NCBI RefSeq assembly: GCF_000378045.1
Contig: NZ_KB899117.1
Span: 1 to 59,391, forward strand
Direction: 5' to 3'
Length of the DNA: 59,391 bases
From: Marinobacterium rhizophilum DSM 18822
GTDB taxonomy: Bacteria; Pseudomonadota; Gammaproteobacteria; Pseudomonadales; Balneatricaceae
The position numbers and the translations under genes were made by a program. Below are positions 42,820-51,520 of the stretch, piece by piece (positions within the stretch are counted from its first letter, which is position 1; each line of letters starts with the position of its first letter). The notes beneath the pieces were generated by a model. That model saw only the letters and a list, made by a program, of their open reading frames with translations. It was not told the origin of the DNA and did not search any database.

Positions 42820-44262
42820 TCAGGCGCGAATGTAGGTGGTTTTGACCACGGTGTAGAACTCACGGGCGTAGCTGCCCTGCTCCCGCGGACCGAAGCTGGA
42901 GTTCTTGCGACCGCCGAAAGGCACGTGGTAATCGGTGCCGGCAGTCGGCAGGTTGACCATCACACAGCCGGTCTTGGCGCGGCGTTTGAATTCGCTGGCG
43001 TACTTCAGCGACTGGGTCATGATGCCAGCAGTGAGACCAAAATCAGTATCATTAAGAGTCGCCAGGGCTTCCTCGAAATCCTTCACCTTGATCACGCAGG
43101 CCAGCGGCGCAAAGGCCTCTTCACGGTTGACGGTCATTGCATTGGTGCTGTCGACGAACAGCGCCGGCTGCATGTAATAGCCATCGGTGGACGCCTGGAT
43201 ACGCTCGCCACCAAACACCAGGCGGGCACCTTCCTGTTTGGCCAGTTCAACGTAACGCAGGTTCTGTTCCAGCTGACGGGCATCAGCCACGGCACCGATA
43301 TGCATGCCGTCCTCCAGCGGGTTGCCGACGCGAATCTTTTTCAGGCGCTCGATCACGGCGTCGACAAAGCGGTCATGAATGCCCTCGGTGACGATCAGGC
43401 GCGACGACGCTGTGCACTTCTGCCCGGTGCCGAAGAAGGCACCGCTGACCGCACATTCCACCGCCTGCTCAAGATCGGCATCATCCAGCACCACCAGCGC
43501 ATTCTTGGAGCCCATTTCCAGCTGGCACTTGACCAGGTTCACCGCGGTGGCGGCGGCCACCTTGCGACCGGTTTCCAGCGACCCGGTGAACGTCAGTGCA
43601 TTGATGCGCTTGGAGTGGATCAGCGTATCGCCGACCGCCGCACCCGGCCCCATAACCAGGTTAAAGGTGCCCGCGGGCAGCCCCTGACGCGAGATGATCT
43701 CGGTCAGTGCCCAGGCACTGGCCGGCACCTGGTTGGCCGGTTTGAAGACAACCGCGTTACCAAAGGCCAGCGCTGGCGCAATTTTCCAGGCGCCAGTGGC
43801 CACCGGGAAGTTCCAGGGCGTAATGATGCCCACCACACCCACCGGCTCGCGACGGGTTTCTATTTCCACGCCAGGGCGGACCGAGTCGGCGGTTTCACCC
43901 ATCTGACGCAGCACTTCGGCCGCGTAATAGTGGAAGAACTGACCGGAGCGGTAGACCTCACCCACGCCTTCGGCCAGCGTCTTGCCTTCTTCACGGCACA
44001 GCAGGCGGCCCAGCTCGTCCTTGCGCGCAATCAGCTCGTCGCCGATCGACATCAGCACCGAATAGCGCTGTTCCAGACCGCTCTGCGCCCAGGCTTCCTG
44101 GCCACGAACGGCGGCTTCAATCGCCTGCTCGGTCTGAGCGGCATCGGCCTGCGCATAGTGTCCGACCAGATCGCTGATATCGGACGGGCTGATATTGGCA
44201 ACGGTTGAGTGTCCTTCAACCCAGTTGCCGTCGATGTAGTTACGATAAATTGCGTCAGACAT
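42820..44262 (-). CDS. Aldehyde dehydrogenase (2-oxoglutarate semialdehyde type)
   Basis: This 480-residue NAD(P) ALDH has TPWNFPVATGAWKIAPALA, the catalytic glutamate in LEMGSKNALV, the catalytic cysteine in TGQKCTASSR, and a C-terminus with SSFGPREQGSYAREFYT. It is most like 2,5-dioxopentanoate (alpha-ketoglutarate semialdehyde) dehydrogenases. The start at 44262 has AGGAGG six bases upstream. It is the first gene of the operon and divergent from a LysR regulator. The aldehyde is likely a late product of the pathway; its identity is not readable. Confidence 0.88.
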   Translation of the reverse strand: MSDAIYRNYIDGNWVEGHSTVANISPSDISDLVGHYAQADAAQTEQAIEAAVRGQEAWAQSGLEQRYSVLMSIGDELIARKDELGRLLCREEGKTLAEGVGEVYRSGQFFHYYAAEVLRQMGETADSVRPGVEIETRREPVGVVGIITPWNFPVATGAWKIAPALAFGNAVVFKPANQVPASAWALTEIISRQGLPAGTFNLVMGPGAAVGDTLIHSKRINALTFTGSLETGRKVAAATAVNLVKCQLEMGSKNALVVLDDADLEQAVECAVSGAFFGTGQKCTASSRLIVTEGIHDRFVDAVIERLKKIRVGNPLEDGMHIGAVADARQLEQNLRYVELAKQEGARLVFGGERIQASTDGYYMQPALFVDSTNAMTVNREEAFAPLACVIKVKDFEEALATLNDTDFGLTAGIMTQSLKYASEFKRRAKTGCVMVNLPTAGTDYHVPFGGRKNSSFGPREQGSYAREFYTVVKTTYIRA

Positions 44263-44303
44263 AAGCACCTCCTATTCGTTGCTTGCATACTAGAATGGGC
44301 CAC

Positions 44304-44320
44304 TTAATAATAAAAATTAA
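44304..44320. promoter_or_regulatory. Candidate LysR operator in ALDH/LysR divergent promoter
   Basis: TTAAT (44304-44308) and ATTAA (44316-44320), spaced by seven bases, fit the T-N11-A rule of LysR sites. The 90-base divergent region is AT-rich and could serve both promoters. Confidence 0.5.
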
Positions 44321-44352
44321 TAGTAAATATTGCCTGATAAGGAGAACTTATT

Positions 44353-45264
44353 ATGCTGGCCGAACTTAAGATTGCACAGCTGCGTCATTTTGTCTGGGTC
44401 GCCGAGCTGAAAGGTTTCCACGCCGCTGCCGCAAAGGCTCACCGAACCCAGCCTGCCATTTCGCTGTCGATACGGGACCTGGAAAACAAGCTGGGTGAAG
44501 GCCTGTTCGAAAAGCGCAATGCCAAGACCGCCAAGACCGAACTCACGCCCTTCGGGCTGCACTTTCTGCCCCAGGCCAAGGAGCTGATCGCCCACCACGA
44601 CCGTATCGCCGAAGACATGGCGCTGCTGGTGCAGCACAAAACCGGGCATCTTCGCCTGGCGGTGGTGCCGTCTGTCGCCAGCCGCATGCTGCCCAGTATT
44701 CTGCAGCGCTTCATGGCCAACACGCCGGACCTGCACCTGAGCATCTTTGATGCAAGCTCCGATACCGTGCTGGAAATGGTGGAAAGCAGGCAGGTGGATT
44801 TTGGCATCGCCAGCCTGTGGGAGGCCCAGAGCGACAAGACCTTTATACCGGTGTGGGAAGACCGCGTCGGTGTGGTCTGTCACCGCGACCATCCGCTGGC
44901 CGGCGAAACCCACCTCAACTGGAAGCAGCTGCGCGGCCACCGCCAGATCAGCAACGGTACCACCCGCCTGCTGGCCAACAGTGACGCCGAAGAACTGATC
45001 GACAGTGCCCAGTTCTACATCTCCAACATGATCTCGCTGATCGCCATGCTCGACGTCGATATGGGCATCACCACGCTGCCCTGGTTCGCCTTCCCCCAGG
45101 ACAACCCCAACCTGAAGTTCATTCCCCTGGCCGACCCCGAAGTGGTGCGCCAGATCGGCATCCTCAGCCAGGCCCATCGTTCGCTGACGCCGCCGGCCCA
45201 GGCACTGGTGGATTTCATTCTCACGACCGAGGGAAAGCTGGCACCGCCAGAGAGACAGCAGTAA
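44353..45264 (+). CDS. LysR-family regulator of the catabolic locus
   Basis: This 303-residue LysR protein has its HTH at about 6-65 (LKIAQLRHFVWVAELKGFHA; TQPAISLSIRDLENKLGEGL) and its effector domain from about 95. It is divergent from the ALDH-M19-BCCT-RidA operon and precedes, on its own strand, the 576-residue gene, DUF3726 and TauE/SafE, so both arms may be in one regulon. The start at 44353 has AAGGAG about eight bases upstream. A hairpin follows at 45292. The inducer is unknown. Confidence 0.9.
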   Translation: MLAELKIAQLRHFVWVAELKGFHAAAAKAHRTQPAISLSIRDLENKLGEGLFEKRNAKTAKTELTPFGLHFLPQAKELIAHHDRIAEDMALLVQHKTGHLRLAVVPSVASRMLPSILQRFMANTPDLHLSIFDASSDTVLEMVESRQVDFGIASLWEAQSDKTFIPVWEDRVGVVCHRDHPLAGETHLNWKQLRGHRQISNGTTRLLANSDAEELIDSAQFYISNMISLIAMLDVDMGITTLPWFAFPQDNPNLKFIPLADPEVVRQIGILSQAHRSLTPPAQALVDFILTTEGKLAPPERQQ

Positions 45265-45291
45265 GAGACATGCCCGAGCGCTGGCAACCCG

Positions 45292-45310
45292 GCCTTACAA
45301 TAAGTAAGGC
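45292..45310. terminator. Hairpin after LysR gene
   Basis: GCCTTAC (45292-45298) and GTAAGGC (45304-45310) with a 5-base loop, 27 bases after the LysR stop. There is no T-run. The 249-base gap to the next gene shows no other clear signal. Confidence 0.4.
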
Positions 45311-45513
45311 TCGACATTATCCCGATCCACATTTGAAAACCTTATCAAATGATTGAACGAACTGATTTGTACAGCCATCGGAAACGGATGAGTATTCACT
45401 CATAACCTGAACGGGTATTAACACCGCCACCGAACCTGCCGGGCACCCGCCTGGCACACAGGCCCATCCGTCCAATCGAGGGCCTATATTTTAGCTGTAC
45501 GAGGATAACAACA

Positions 45514-47244
45514 ATGATCAATCCTGCTGTCATCCAGGCCGAACTCAAGGGCCCCGGCGCACTCGCCCTCAGACCCGCCAGCCAGGTCATGGATCTCGAG
45601 CGCCTTGGCAGCCTGCATCAGAGCCGCCTGAGCTTTATGCGCACCCTGGTGCGACGCATCATGCGCGAGCGCTGGAGTATCGACGCCGTGCGCCTGGAGC
45701 TGGACTCTGACGGATATGGCACCGTGGTTTATCGCATCCAAACACCCACCAGCCTCTACAGTTTTGTGCTCTTCTCCAGCTATCTGGCCCCGGAAGATCG
45801 TAACGATCGCGTCATCGCCACCCAGTGGGATCTGACCATGGCGCTGTGCGAAGGCGAGGTCGATGATGCCTACGTTGAGCAGCTGCGCCAGAACGTGCCC
45901 AAACAGGAAGCCGGCCGCGTCGATGCCCGCGTGTTTGTACTCTCCAGGGCCAATCGCAGCGCCCGCAACTTCGACTATGTGGTCGATCAACTGGCCAAAG
46001 GCAAACAGCCGGACGTAAAACGCATCACCCAGGTGGGCTATCTGTACCGTACCACTGCGGTCTATGGCAGCGGCAAGCTGGGCATGGCCGACTGGCAGAA
46101 GGTGGCGGCCAGGCACAGTGATTTTGCCAGACCCTTTGCCGCCGAAATGTTTACCTGCTTCATGCTGCGCAACTTCAGCCTGACCCAAGCCGAGCACATC
46201 GCCAGAGCCCGAGCACCCGAACAGGCAGTAGCCATGCAGCCGCAGATCAAACGCTATTTCGGTATCGGCAATTCCACCGGCCTTGGCATGGCGCCCTATC
46301 TGATCAACCATCCGCTGCTGATCAACCGCTGGATCGAAATGCGGGAACTCGCCCTGGCCCGTATTCGCACCTTTGGCGTGCCCGGTCCCGAGCGCCTGAC
46401 CCGCTTCAAGGCACTGGCGGTACGGGCGCATCAGCACACTCGGGAAATCGTCACTGAGGATGACTGGCAGACAGGCAAGAATGGAGAGGTCGTCGCAGAT
46501 CTGGCGGCCCTGCAACACTACCTGGGCGAACATGAACCTCGCGACTGGAACAGCCTGATCGCCTGGGCCGAACAACACTGCAGCCTGCAGGGACAGGAGA
46601 TGGTCAACTCCATTCTCTTCGAGGTCTATCCTGATCTGGTGGACGAACTGGAGGACCACACCGGCGTCACCGAACATCAGGACCTGGCACCCGGCATGTC
46701 GGTAGCCGAGCTCCGGGCACTGATTGAAGAGCGCTACCGCTGGGCGCTGGACATCGACTTCGAGGCCCCGCGCGCCACCGAAACATTCTGGTACCGGTCA
46801 CAGGAAAAACAGGAACCGCGTCTGGGCGGCAGCGAACTCGATTGCGGCCGAGCCAGGCAGATGCCATTGGGCATTGGCCTGCAGGTGGCCCAGTGTTACC
46901 GCAGCCTGTGCGACTATGCCGCCCAGTATCCGGAGCACAGCTGCGCCTACTTCCTGTTCCAGAAACCGGAGTATCGCGGCATCGTGCGGCGCATCCAGAG
47001 CCTGCGGCACTGTGTCTATGGCGACATTCAGGCCAACCTGCTGGATCAGGATGTACTGCCCATGCATCTGCTGCGCTGCAAGCTGGCGTTCTTTGGCGTC
47101 AGCAAGTTCGACCCCCGCTCCCGCCTGTGGGTGCGCAACACCATGTTCCAGGGTGCACCCCTGCTGGATGATATCGGTCAGCCGTTTGACGATGACTGGT
47201 TCCTGCCCCTGACGCCAGCCATCGACACCGAGGAAACCCGCTGA
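45514..47244 (+). CDS. Large conserved-looking protein of unknown function
   Basis: This 576-residue soluble protein has no signal peptide and no TM. A striking central stretch contains GIGNSTGLGMAPYLINHPLL (about residues 250-270), which looks like a binding or catalytic loop; nearby are FFLF-like and LYRTTAVYGSGKLGMADWQK segments. Five or more cysteines and the pair DLDQDVLP/PMHLLRC occur near the C-terminus. I do not recognise a named family. The start at 45514 has GAGG nine bases upstream. The stop overlaps the next ATG by one base, so it is coupled to the DUF3726 gene and probably forms a complex or pathway with it. Confidence 0.8.
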   Translation: MINPAVIQAELKGPGALALRPASQVMDLERLGSLHQSRLSFMRTLVRRIMRERWSIDAVRLELDSDGYGTVVYRIQTPTSLYSFVLFSSYLAPEDRNDRVIATQWDLTMALCEGEVDDAYVEQLRQNVPKQEAGRVDARVFVLSRANRSARNFDYVVDQLAKGKQPDVKRITQVGYLYRTTAVYGSGKLGMADWQKVAARHSDFARPFAAEMFTCFMLRNFSLTQAEHIARARAPEQAVAMQPQIKRYFGIGNSTGLGMAPYLINHPLLINRWIEMRELALARIRTFGVPGPERLTRFKALAVRAHQHTREIVTEDDWQTGKNGEVVADLAALQHYLGEHEPRDWNSLIAWAEQHCSLQGQEMVNSILFEVYPDLVDELEDHTGVTEHQDLAPGMSVAELRALIEERYRWALDIDFEAPRATETFWYRSQEKQEPRLGGSELDCGRARQMPLGIGLQVAQCYRSLCDYAAQYPEHSCAYFLFQKPEYRGIVRRIQSLRHCVYGDIQANLLDQDVLPMHLLRCKLAFFGVSKFDPRSRLWVRNTMFQGAPLLDDIGQPFDDDWFLPLTPAIDTEETR

Positions 47245-47993
47245 TGCGTATTTCACTGAACGAACTGAACGCGACCCTGAAGCGCTCCTTCGAGGGCATG
47301 GGCTACTTCGTTGGCACCTATGAAGACGCCGCCCAGATGGTAAGCTGGCTGGAAATGCATTCAGAACAGGGTTTTAGCGAACTCGAGCGCGCCCTGCCTT
47401 ACGTCAACGATGACGACAAGGCTGCTGTTGAGCTGTTGTTTGAGGATGCCAGTTCCGCCATCGTCGACTGCCATGGCCGCAGCGCCCTCAACAGCCTGGC
47501 ACTGGTGCTGGACCTGGCCCATGCCAAGGCGCTCAAGGCCGGTATAGCGACCCTCAAGGTGCAGCACTGCCACAACCGCAAGTTCATCCTAAAGCTTCTG
47601 GCAGACTGCGGTCGTCGCGGTATCAGCATGATGGCCTACTGGCAGAACGGCACTCAACCCGCGACCGAACATGTCGCCAGCATCGGCGCAGGCGAGCGCT
47701 ATCCGCGCTATAGCGAAGCGGTGCTCAAAACCGGCAGCCGCACGCTGGAAAAACAGACCATGACGCTGATCTGCAGCGACCGGGTCAACATCGCGGCTCA
47801 GCTCATGTCCAGCCCCGATGATCGGGTCAGCTGGCGCACCGTAGAACCCGATGCCTTTGCTGCCACTGGACGTGCCACCCTGGAAAGCGGTATCGAGATC
47901 AGCGAAGTCCTGTGGCAGACCCTCAACCAGCTGGGCGAAAAGGTGCTGGTCGAAAATACCGAACAGTCCCGTCGAGGAGCCGGCGGGCGATAG
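47244..47993 (+). CDS. DUF3726 protein, possibly a degenerate Ldh_2-type dehydrogenase
   Basis: This 249-residue protein matches DUF3726 (MRISLNELNATLKRSFEGMG). By pattern it also aligns to malate/L-lactate-type (Ldh_2) dehydrogenases such as AllD: the N-terminal helix plus GYFV-type A-V-L block, HSEQGFSELERAL in place of the SHG segment, and AIVDCHGRSALNSLALVLDL with GIATLKVQHCHN and RGISMMAYW in the core. The C-terminal NAD-binding part of Ldh_2 is missing. It is translationally coupled to the 576-residue gene. A redox role on a keto or imino acid is a hypothesis only. Confidence 0.8.
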   Translation: MRISLNELNATLKRSFEGMGYFVGTYEDAAQMVSWLEMHSEQGFSELERALPYVNDDDKAAVELLFEDASSAIVDCHGRSALNSLALVLDLAHAKALKAGIATLKVQHCHNRKFILKLLADCGRRGISMMAYWQNGTQPATEHVASIGAGERYPRYSEAVLKTGSRTLEKQTMTLICSDRVNIAAQLMSSPDDRVSWRTVEPDAFAATGRATLESGIEISEVLWQTLNQLGEKVLVENTEQSRRGAGGR

Positions 47994-48060
47994 ACTGGCA
48001 CCGTCCCTGTGGCCCATGCGAAAGTCCAGACTGGCTGACACGTCTGCCAGTCGGCGGGTC

Positions 48061-48066
48061 TATAAT
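48061..48066 (+). promoter_or_regulatory. Candidate -10 box before TauE/SafE gene
   Basis: TATAAT lies 66 bases before the start at 48132. A CTGACA at 48035-48040 is 20 bases further upstream, which is too far for a standard -35, so only the -10 is suggested. Confidence 0.4.
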
Positions 48067-48131
48067 GCGGCTCTCCCTGCACGCCTTGTCGGCTGCAGCA
48101 CCAACTCCGCATCACCGGCAAGGGACCTGCA

Positions 48132-48860
48132 ATGATCTACAGCCTCTGGGATTTACTGGCCCTGGTCATTGTCACCGCGGGCATTGCATTGCAGGGCGTG
48201 GTGGGTATCGGCTTTGGCCTGGTCGCTGCGCCCCTGCTGTTTCTGATCGACCCGCTCTATATCCCGGTGTCGCTCATCATCCTGGGTGCCTTGCTGTCCG
48301 GCTACATGGTGGCGCGCGGCCGGCAGCATCTTTCATGGCGTCGCCTGATGCCGGCACTGATCGCCCGGGTGCCGGGCTCCTGGCTGGGGGCGCTGCTGCT
48401 GGCATCGGTATCCCCGGCAGTACTGAGCCTGATTCTCGGCAGCACTTTGCTGCTGTCGGTCGCACTCAGCTGGCGCAATAGCATCCGCATCAGCATGTCG
48501 ACGCGTTCACTGTCCGTTGCCGGATTTTTATCCGGTCTGATCGGTACTGCAACCTCGGTGGGCGGCCCCCCCATGGCGCTGGTGTACCAGGAGTCCAATG
48601 TGCTGACGGCACGCAGCGAGCTGGCGGCATTTTTCCTGGCGGGCCTGCCCATTACCCTGGCCATGCTGGCATTCACCGGCAGCCTGCCGCTGGCATCCCT
48701 GCTGCTGACACTGAAGATGGTGCCGGGCCTGATTGCCGGCGTGTTTGTTGCACGACGCATCGACCATCACATCGACAAGCGCAGCGCCAAACCCCTGCTG
48801 CTGTCGATCTCGCTGTTCGGTGCGATCATGGTGCTGGTACAGGGCATCCGCCTGCTCTGA
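48132..48860 (+). CDS. TauE/SafE family anion exporter
   Basis: This 242-residue inner-membrane protein has about 8 TM helices and the family's two repeated halves. It shows the first-half GIGFGLVAAPLLFLIDPLYI and the second-half SGLIGTATSVGGPPMALVYQ, typical of sulfite/organosulfonate exporters. It has AGGGA seven bases before the ATG. It is downstream of DUF3726 (138-base gap) with a possible promoter of its own. If it belongs to the locus, it may export sulfite or a related anion, hinting at a sulfonated substrate; this is weak. Confidence 0.85.
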   Translation: MIYSLWDLLALVIVTAGIALQGVVGIGFGLVAAPLLFLIDPLYIPVSLIILGALLSGYMVARGRQHLSWRRLMPALIARVPGSWLGALLLASVSPAVLSLILGSTLLLSVALSWRNSIRISMSTRSLSVAGFLSGLIGTATSVGGPPMALVYQESNVLTARSELAAFFLAGLPITLAMLAFTGSLPLASLLLTLKMVPGLIAGVFVARRIDHHIDKRSAKPLLLSISLFGAIMVLVQGIRLL

Positions 48861-48894
48861 GGCGCTGCCCGTGGCCAGCGGCAGGAAACCTGAA

Positions 48895-49983
48895 TTACCG
48901 GCGCGTGAGGTACACGCCGCATTCCAGATGGTGCGTGTAGGGGAACTGATCGAAGATCGCAAAACGCTCGATGCGATGGCTTTGCGTCAGGGTCGCGAGA
49001 TTGTCCTTCAGGGTCTCGGGATTGCAGGAAATGTAGACGATATGCTGATACTCGCTGACCTGCGCCACGGTATCGGCGTCCAATCCGGAGCGCGGCGGAT
49101 CCACCAGCACCGTGGTGAAATTGCAGCTGGCCAGGTCAAGATGAGCCGTGCGGCGGGCTTCGCGCTCGCCCTTGAGCACCTGGGAAAAATCCTCCGATGA
49201 CATTCGCACAACATCAATATTGTCGATACCGTTCTCGGCGATATTGAATTCGGCCGCGCGTACCGACACCTTGGCAATCTCAGTCGCAACCACACGGCCA
49301 AAATTCTGTGCCAGCGGTAGTGTAAAGTTACCATTGCCGCAGTAAAGCTCCACAAGATCACCACCGGCCCCATCGGTCACATCCAGCGCCCAGCCGATCA
49401 TCGAACGGCAGACCTCGGCATTGGGCTGGGTAAAGCAGTTCTCCACCTGCTTGTAGCGATACTCGCGACCATTGATATTCAGCCGCTCAATCACGTGGTC
49501 ACGCCCCAGCTCTTTTTTACTCTTGCGCGAACGTCCAATGATTTCGATGTCAAACTGCTCGGCCAGCGCCCGGGCCGCCGTTTCCCACTCGTCCTCGATG
49601 GGGCGGTGATACAGCAGCGTCACCAGCAGGTCACCGGACAGAGTGCTGAGAAAATCGATCTGGAACAGGCGAAAACGCAGGGCGGGATCAGCCTTGATCA
49701 CCTCCAGCATCGGGAACATGACATCGTGGATACGGCGCGACACCATGGGACAGTGATCAACACGCACCGGCTGGCGCTTGTTGCCGGGCTCAAACATCAC
49801 ATAGTAAAGATCATCCCCATCGTGCCAGACCCGAAATTCAGCCCGCATCCGGTAATGCTCCGGTGGCGACGGGAAAACCTCAACCTGCGGCAGCGCGAAG
49901 GAAGAGAAGTCCTCGCGCACGGCGTCACACTTCTCGGCCAGAAGCGCCTGGTAGAGGGTCGGGTCAACGTTGGGTAATGCCAT
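48895..49983 (-). CDS. trmA: tRNA (uracil-5-)-methyltransferase (TrmA)
   Basis: This 362-residue SAM-dependent enzyme makes m5U54 in the T-loop of tRNAs. The Rossmann SAM motif is ELYCGNGNFTLPLA (about residue 215), then VDPPRSGLD (about 300) and the catalytic cysteine in YISCNPETL (about 325). The length and order are standard. The start at 49983 (MALPNVDPTLYQALL) has only a weak ribosome site. It converges with the TauE/SafE gene. Confidence 0.95.
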   Translation of the reverse strand: MALPNVDPTLYQALLAEKCDAVREDFSSFALPQVEVFPSPPEHYRMRAEFRVWHDGDDLYYVMFEPGNKRQPVRVDHCPMVSRRIHDVMFPMLEVIKADPALRFRLFQIDFLSTLSGDLLVTLLYHRPIEDEWETAARALAEQFDIEIIGRSRKSKKELGRDHVIERLNINGREYRYKQVENCFTQPNAEVCRSMIGWALDVTDGAGGDLVELYCGNGNFTLPLAQNFGRVVATEIAKVSVRAAEFNIAENGIDNIDVVRMSSEDFSQVLKGEREARRTAHLDLASCNFTTVLVDPPRSGLDADTVAQVSEYQHIVYISCNPETLKDNLATLTQSHRIERFAIFDQFPYTHHLECGVYLTRR

Positions 49984-50127
49984 CAGGGTAGTATCCGGGA
50001 TCTGTCGGGAAAGCGCGGCATTCTATCAGCCCCGCCGCCGCCATCAAAGCGCCTCAAGCATGGCTATGCAGCGCCACTGCGTACTGCCTGACGACGGCCG
50101 ATCATTGCCAGAAAACGGCCACCATCG

Positions 50128-51375
50128 TTAGCGAGAGACCGGGCCGGGTTCGAGCTTGAGCCGGTACTCGTTGGCCATCATCTGCCAGCGCGACAGATTC
50201 TTCGCGATCCCCAGGCGCTCCAGATAGGATTCCGACAACTTGCACGAGAGGTCGGCACCGGGGCCGTTGACCAGGGCAGGCAGGAGCGCGTCGGCCAGAT
50301 GCACCGCAGTCAAGGGCTCAAAACGGCTACTGGGGGATGCGGCCGGAAAATGGTGCAGCAGCACGGCCTCGACCACGCTGAACGGCAAATTCCACATTCC
50401 CAGCAGATAGGCTGCGGCTTCGGCATGGGTGAGCCCCAGGCGCATTTTCTCCATGGCATACATGGGCTGCCCCAGACGCACGGCTTCACCCATCAGGGTC
50501 TGATAAGCCTCCGGGTCCTTGTTGGCCAATACCGAAATGCCAAAATCGTGCAGCAGGCCGGCCAGAAAGGCCTGCCCCTGCTGATTGCGATCCAGTCCTG
50601 CATCCGCACCCAGCTGCTGCGCCAGACGGGCGACCAGCATGGAACGCTGATGTAGCTTGGAGAAGGAGAACGCCGTCCAGGTATCGCGCTGCCGGAAACG
50701 GCTGAACAGGTGCGTGGCCAGCAACAGATCACGGATCATGCGTACACCGATAATGGTCACCGCCTCATCGATACGGCTGATCTGGCGGCGCAGGCCGAAC
50801 AGGGCCGAATTGACCAGCTGCATGATCTTGGCGGCAATGGCCGGATCCTGCTCAATAATACTGGCAATGTTTTTGGCATCGGCCACGTCGGAATTCAAGG
50901 CTTCATTCAGCTCACGATAAACCGTTGGCAAGGTGGGCAGTCGCCCCAGACCACTGATGTAATCCCGAATGGCTGACTTGTTAACCAGACCTTCAATCTT
51001 CAGCGCATATTCGATGGCAGCGCAAATCTCGACACCACTGGCGGTGTCAGGCAGCGTCTGGTGGGCCACTTCCAGCGCCCGCGCGGAACTGGCCGGTGTA
51101 AGGTGTCCGCTGATCAGTATACGCAAGATCCCCGGACGCTCGTCAGCCACCTTTTTCAGCAACCCCAGCGCCCTGTATGGCTGCTGATGAGCCACGACGA
51201 CCAACACCTGGCAGTCGTAGTATTTCATCCGCGTCTGGACCTCACCCTCGTCATCCAGACAAAGTACATCCCAGCCCGCATGCTTGCCCACTTCATGAGC
51301 CGCCCCGCGATGGCTGAGCTTGGAATCACAGAACAGAATTCTGCAGGTTTGATCGCGGCCTGTTGGCGGGCTCAT
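50128..51375 (-). CDS. Receiver-like plus HDOD signalling protein
   Basis: This 415-residue protein has an N-terminal receiver-like domain (about 10-125, with the putative Asp in QVLVVVAHQQ absent or replaced) and an HDOD domain (about 140-345; LPTLPTVYRELNEALNS, ASIIEQDPAIAAKIMQLVNS, FLAGLLHDFGISVLANKD). HDOD proteins act in c-di-GMP or stress signalling without the HD catalytic residues. AGGA lies eight bases before the ATG at 51375. It is divergent from metG; the gap is 145 bases. Its partner is unknown. Confidence 0.88.
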   Translation of the reverse strand: MSPPTGRDQTCRILFCDSKLSHRGAAHEVGKHAGWDVLCLDDEGEVQTRMKYYDCQVLVVVAHQQPYRALGLLKKVADERPGILRILISGHLTPASSARALEVAHQTLPDTASGVEICAAIEYALKIEGLVNKSAIRDYISGLGRLPTLPTVYRELNEALNSDVADAKNIASIIEQDPAIAAKIMQLVNSALFGLRRQISRIDEAVTIIGVRMIRDLLLATHLFSRFRQRDTWTAFSFSKLHQRSMLVARLAQQLGADAGLDRNQQGQAFLAGLLHDFGISVLANKDPEAYQTLMGEAVRLGQPMYAMEKMRLGLTHAEAAAYLLGMWNLPFSVVEAVLLHHFPAASPSSRFEPLTAVHLADALLPALVNGPGADLSCKLSESYLERLGIAKNLSRWQMMANEYRLKLEPGPVSR

Positions 51376-51520
51376 TCAACATCCTTATAGGTGCACAGTG
51401 ATGCACTCTTTTTAGCCGGAAAAACATGCTTTGTCGACCGCGGATCGGTTCATATACAGCGCCAAAAAGCGTAGAATCCGACAACTTTGTTTCAGTCTAC
51501 CAGGTTCCATTAGCCGACTT

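Noticed and set aside
45514-48860. Taurine or sulfonate degradation assigned from TauE/SafE
   Set aside because: TauE/SafE proteins export many anions, and no sulfonatase, sulfoacetaldehyde enzyme or taurine gene is present; kept only as a weak hint.
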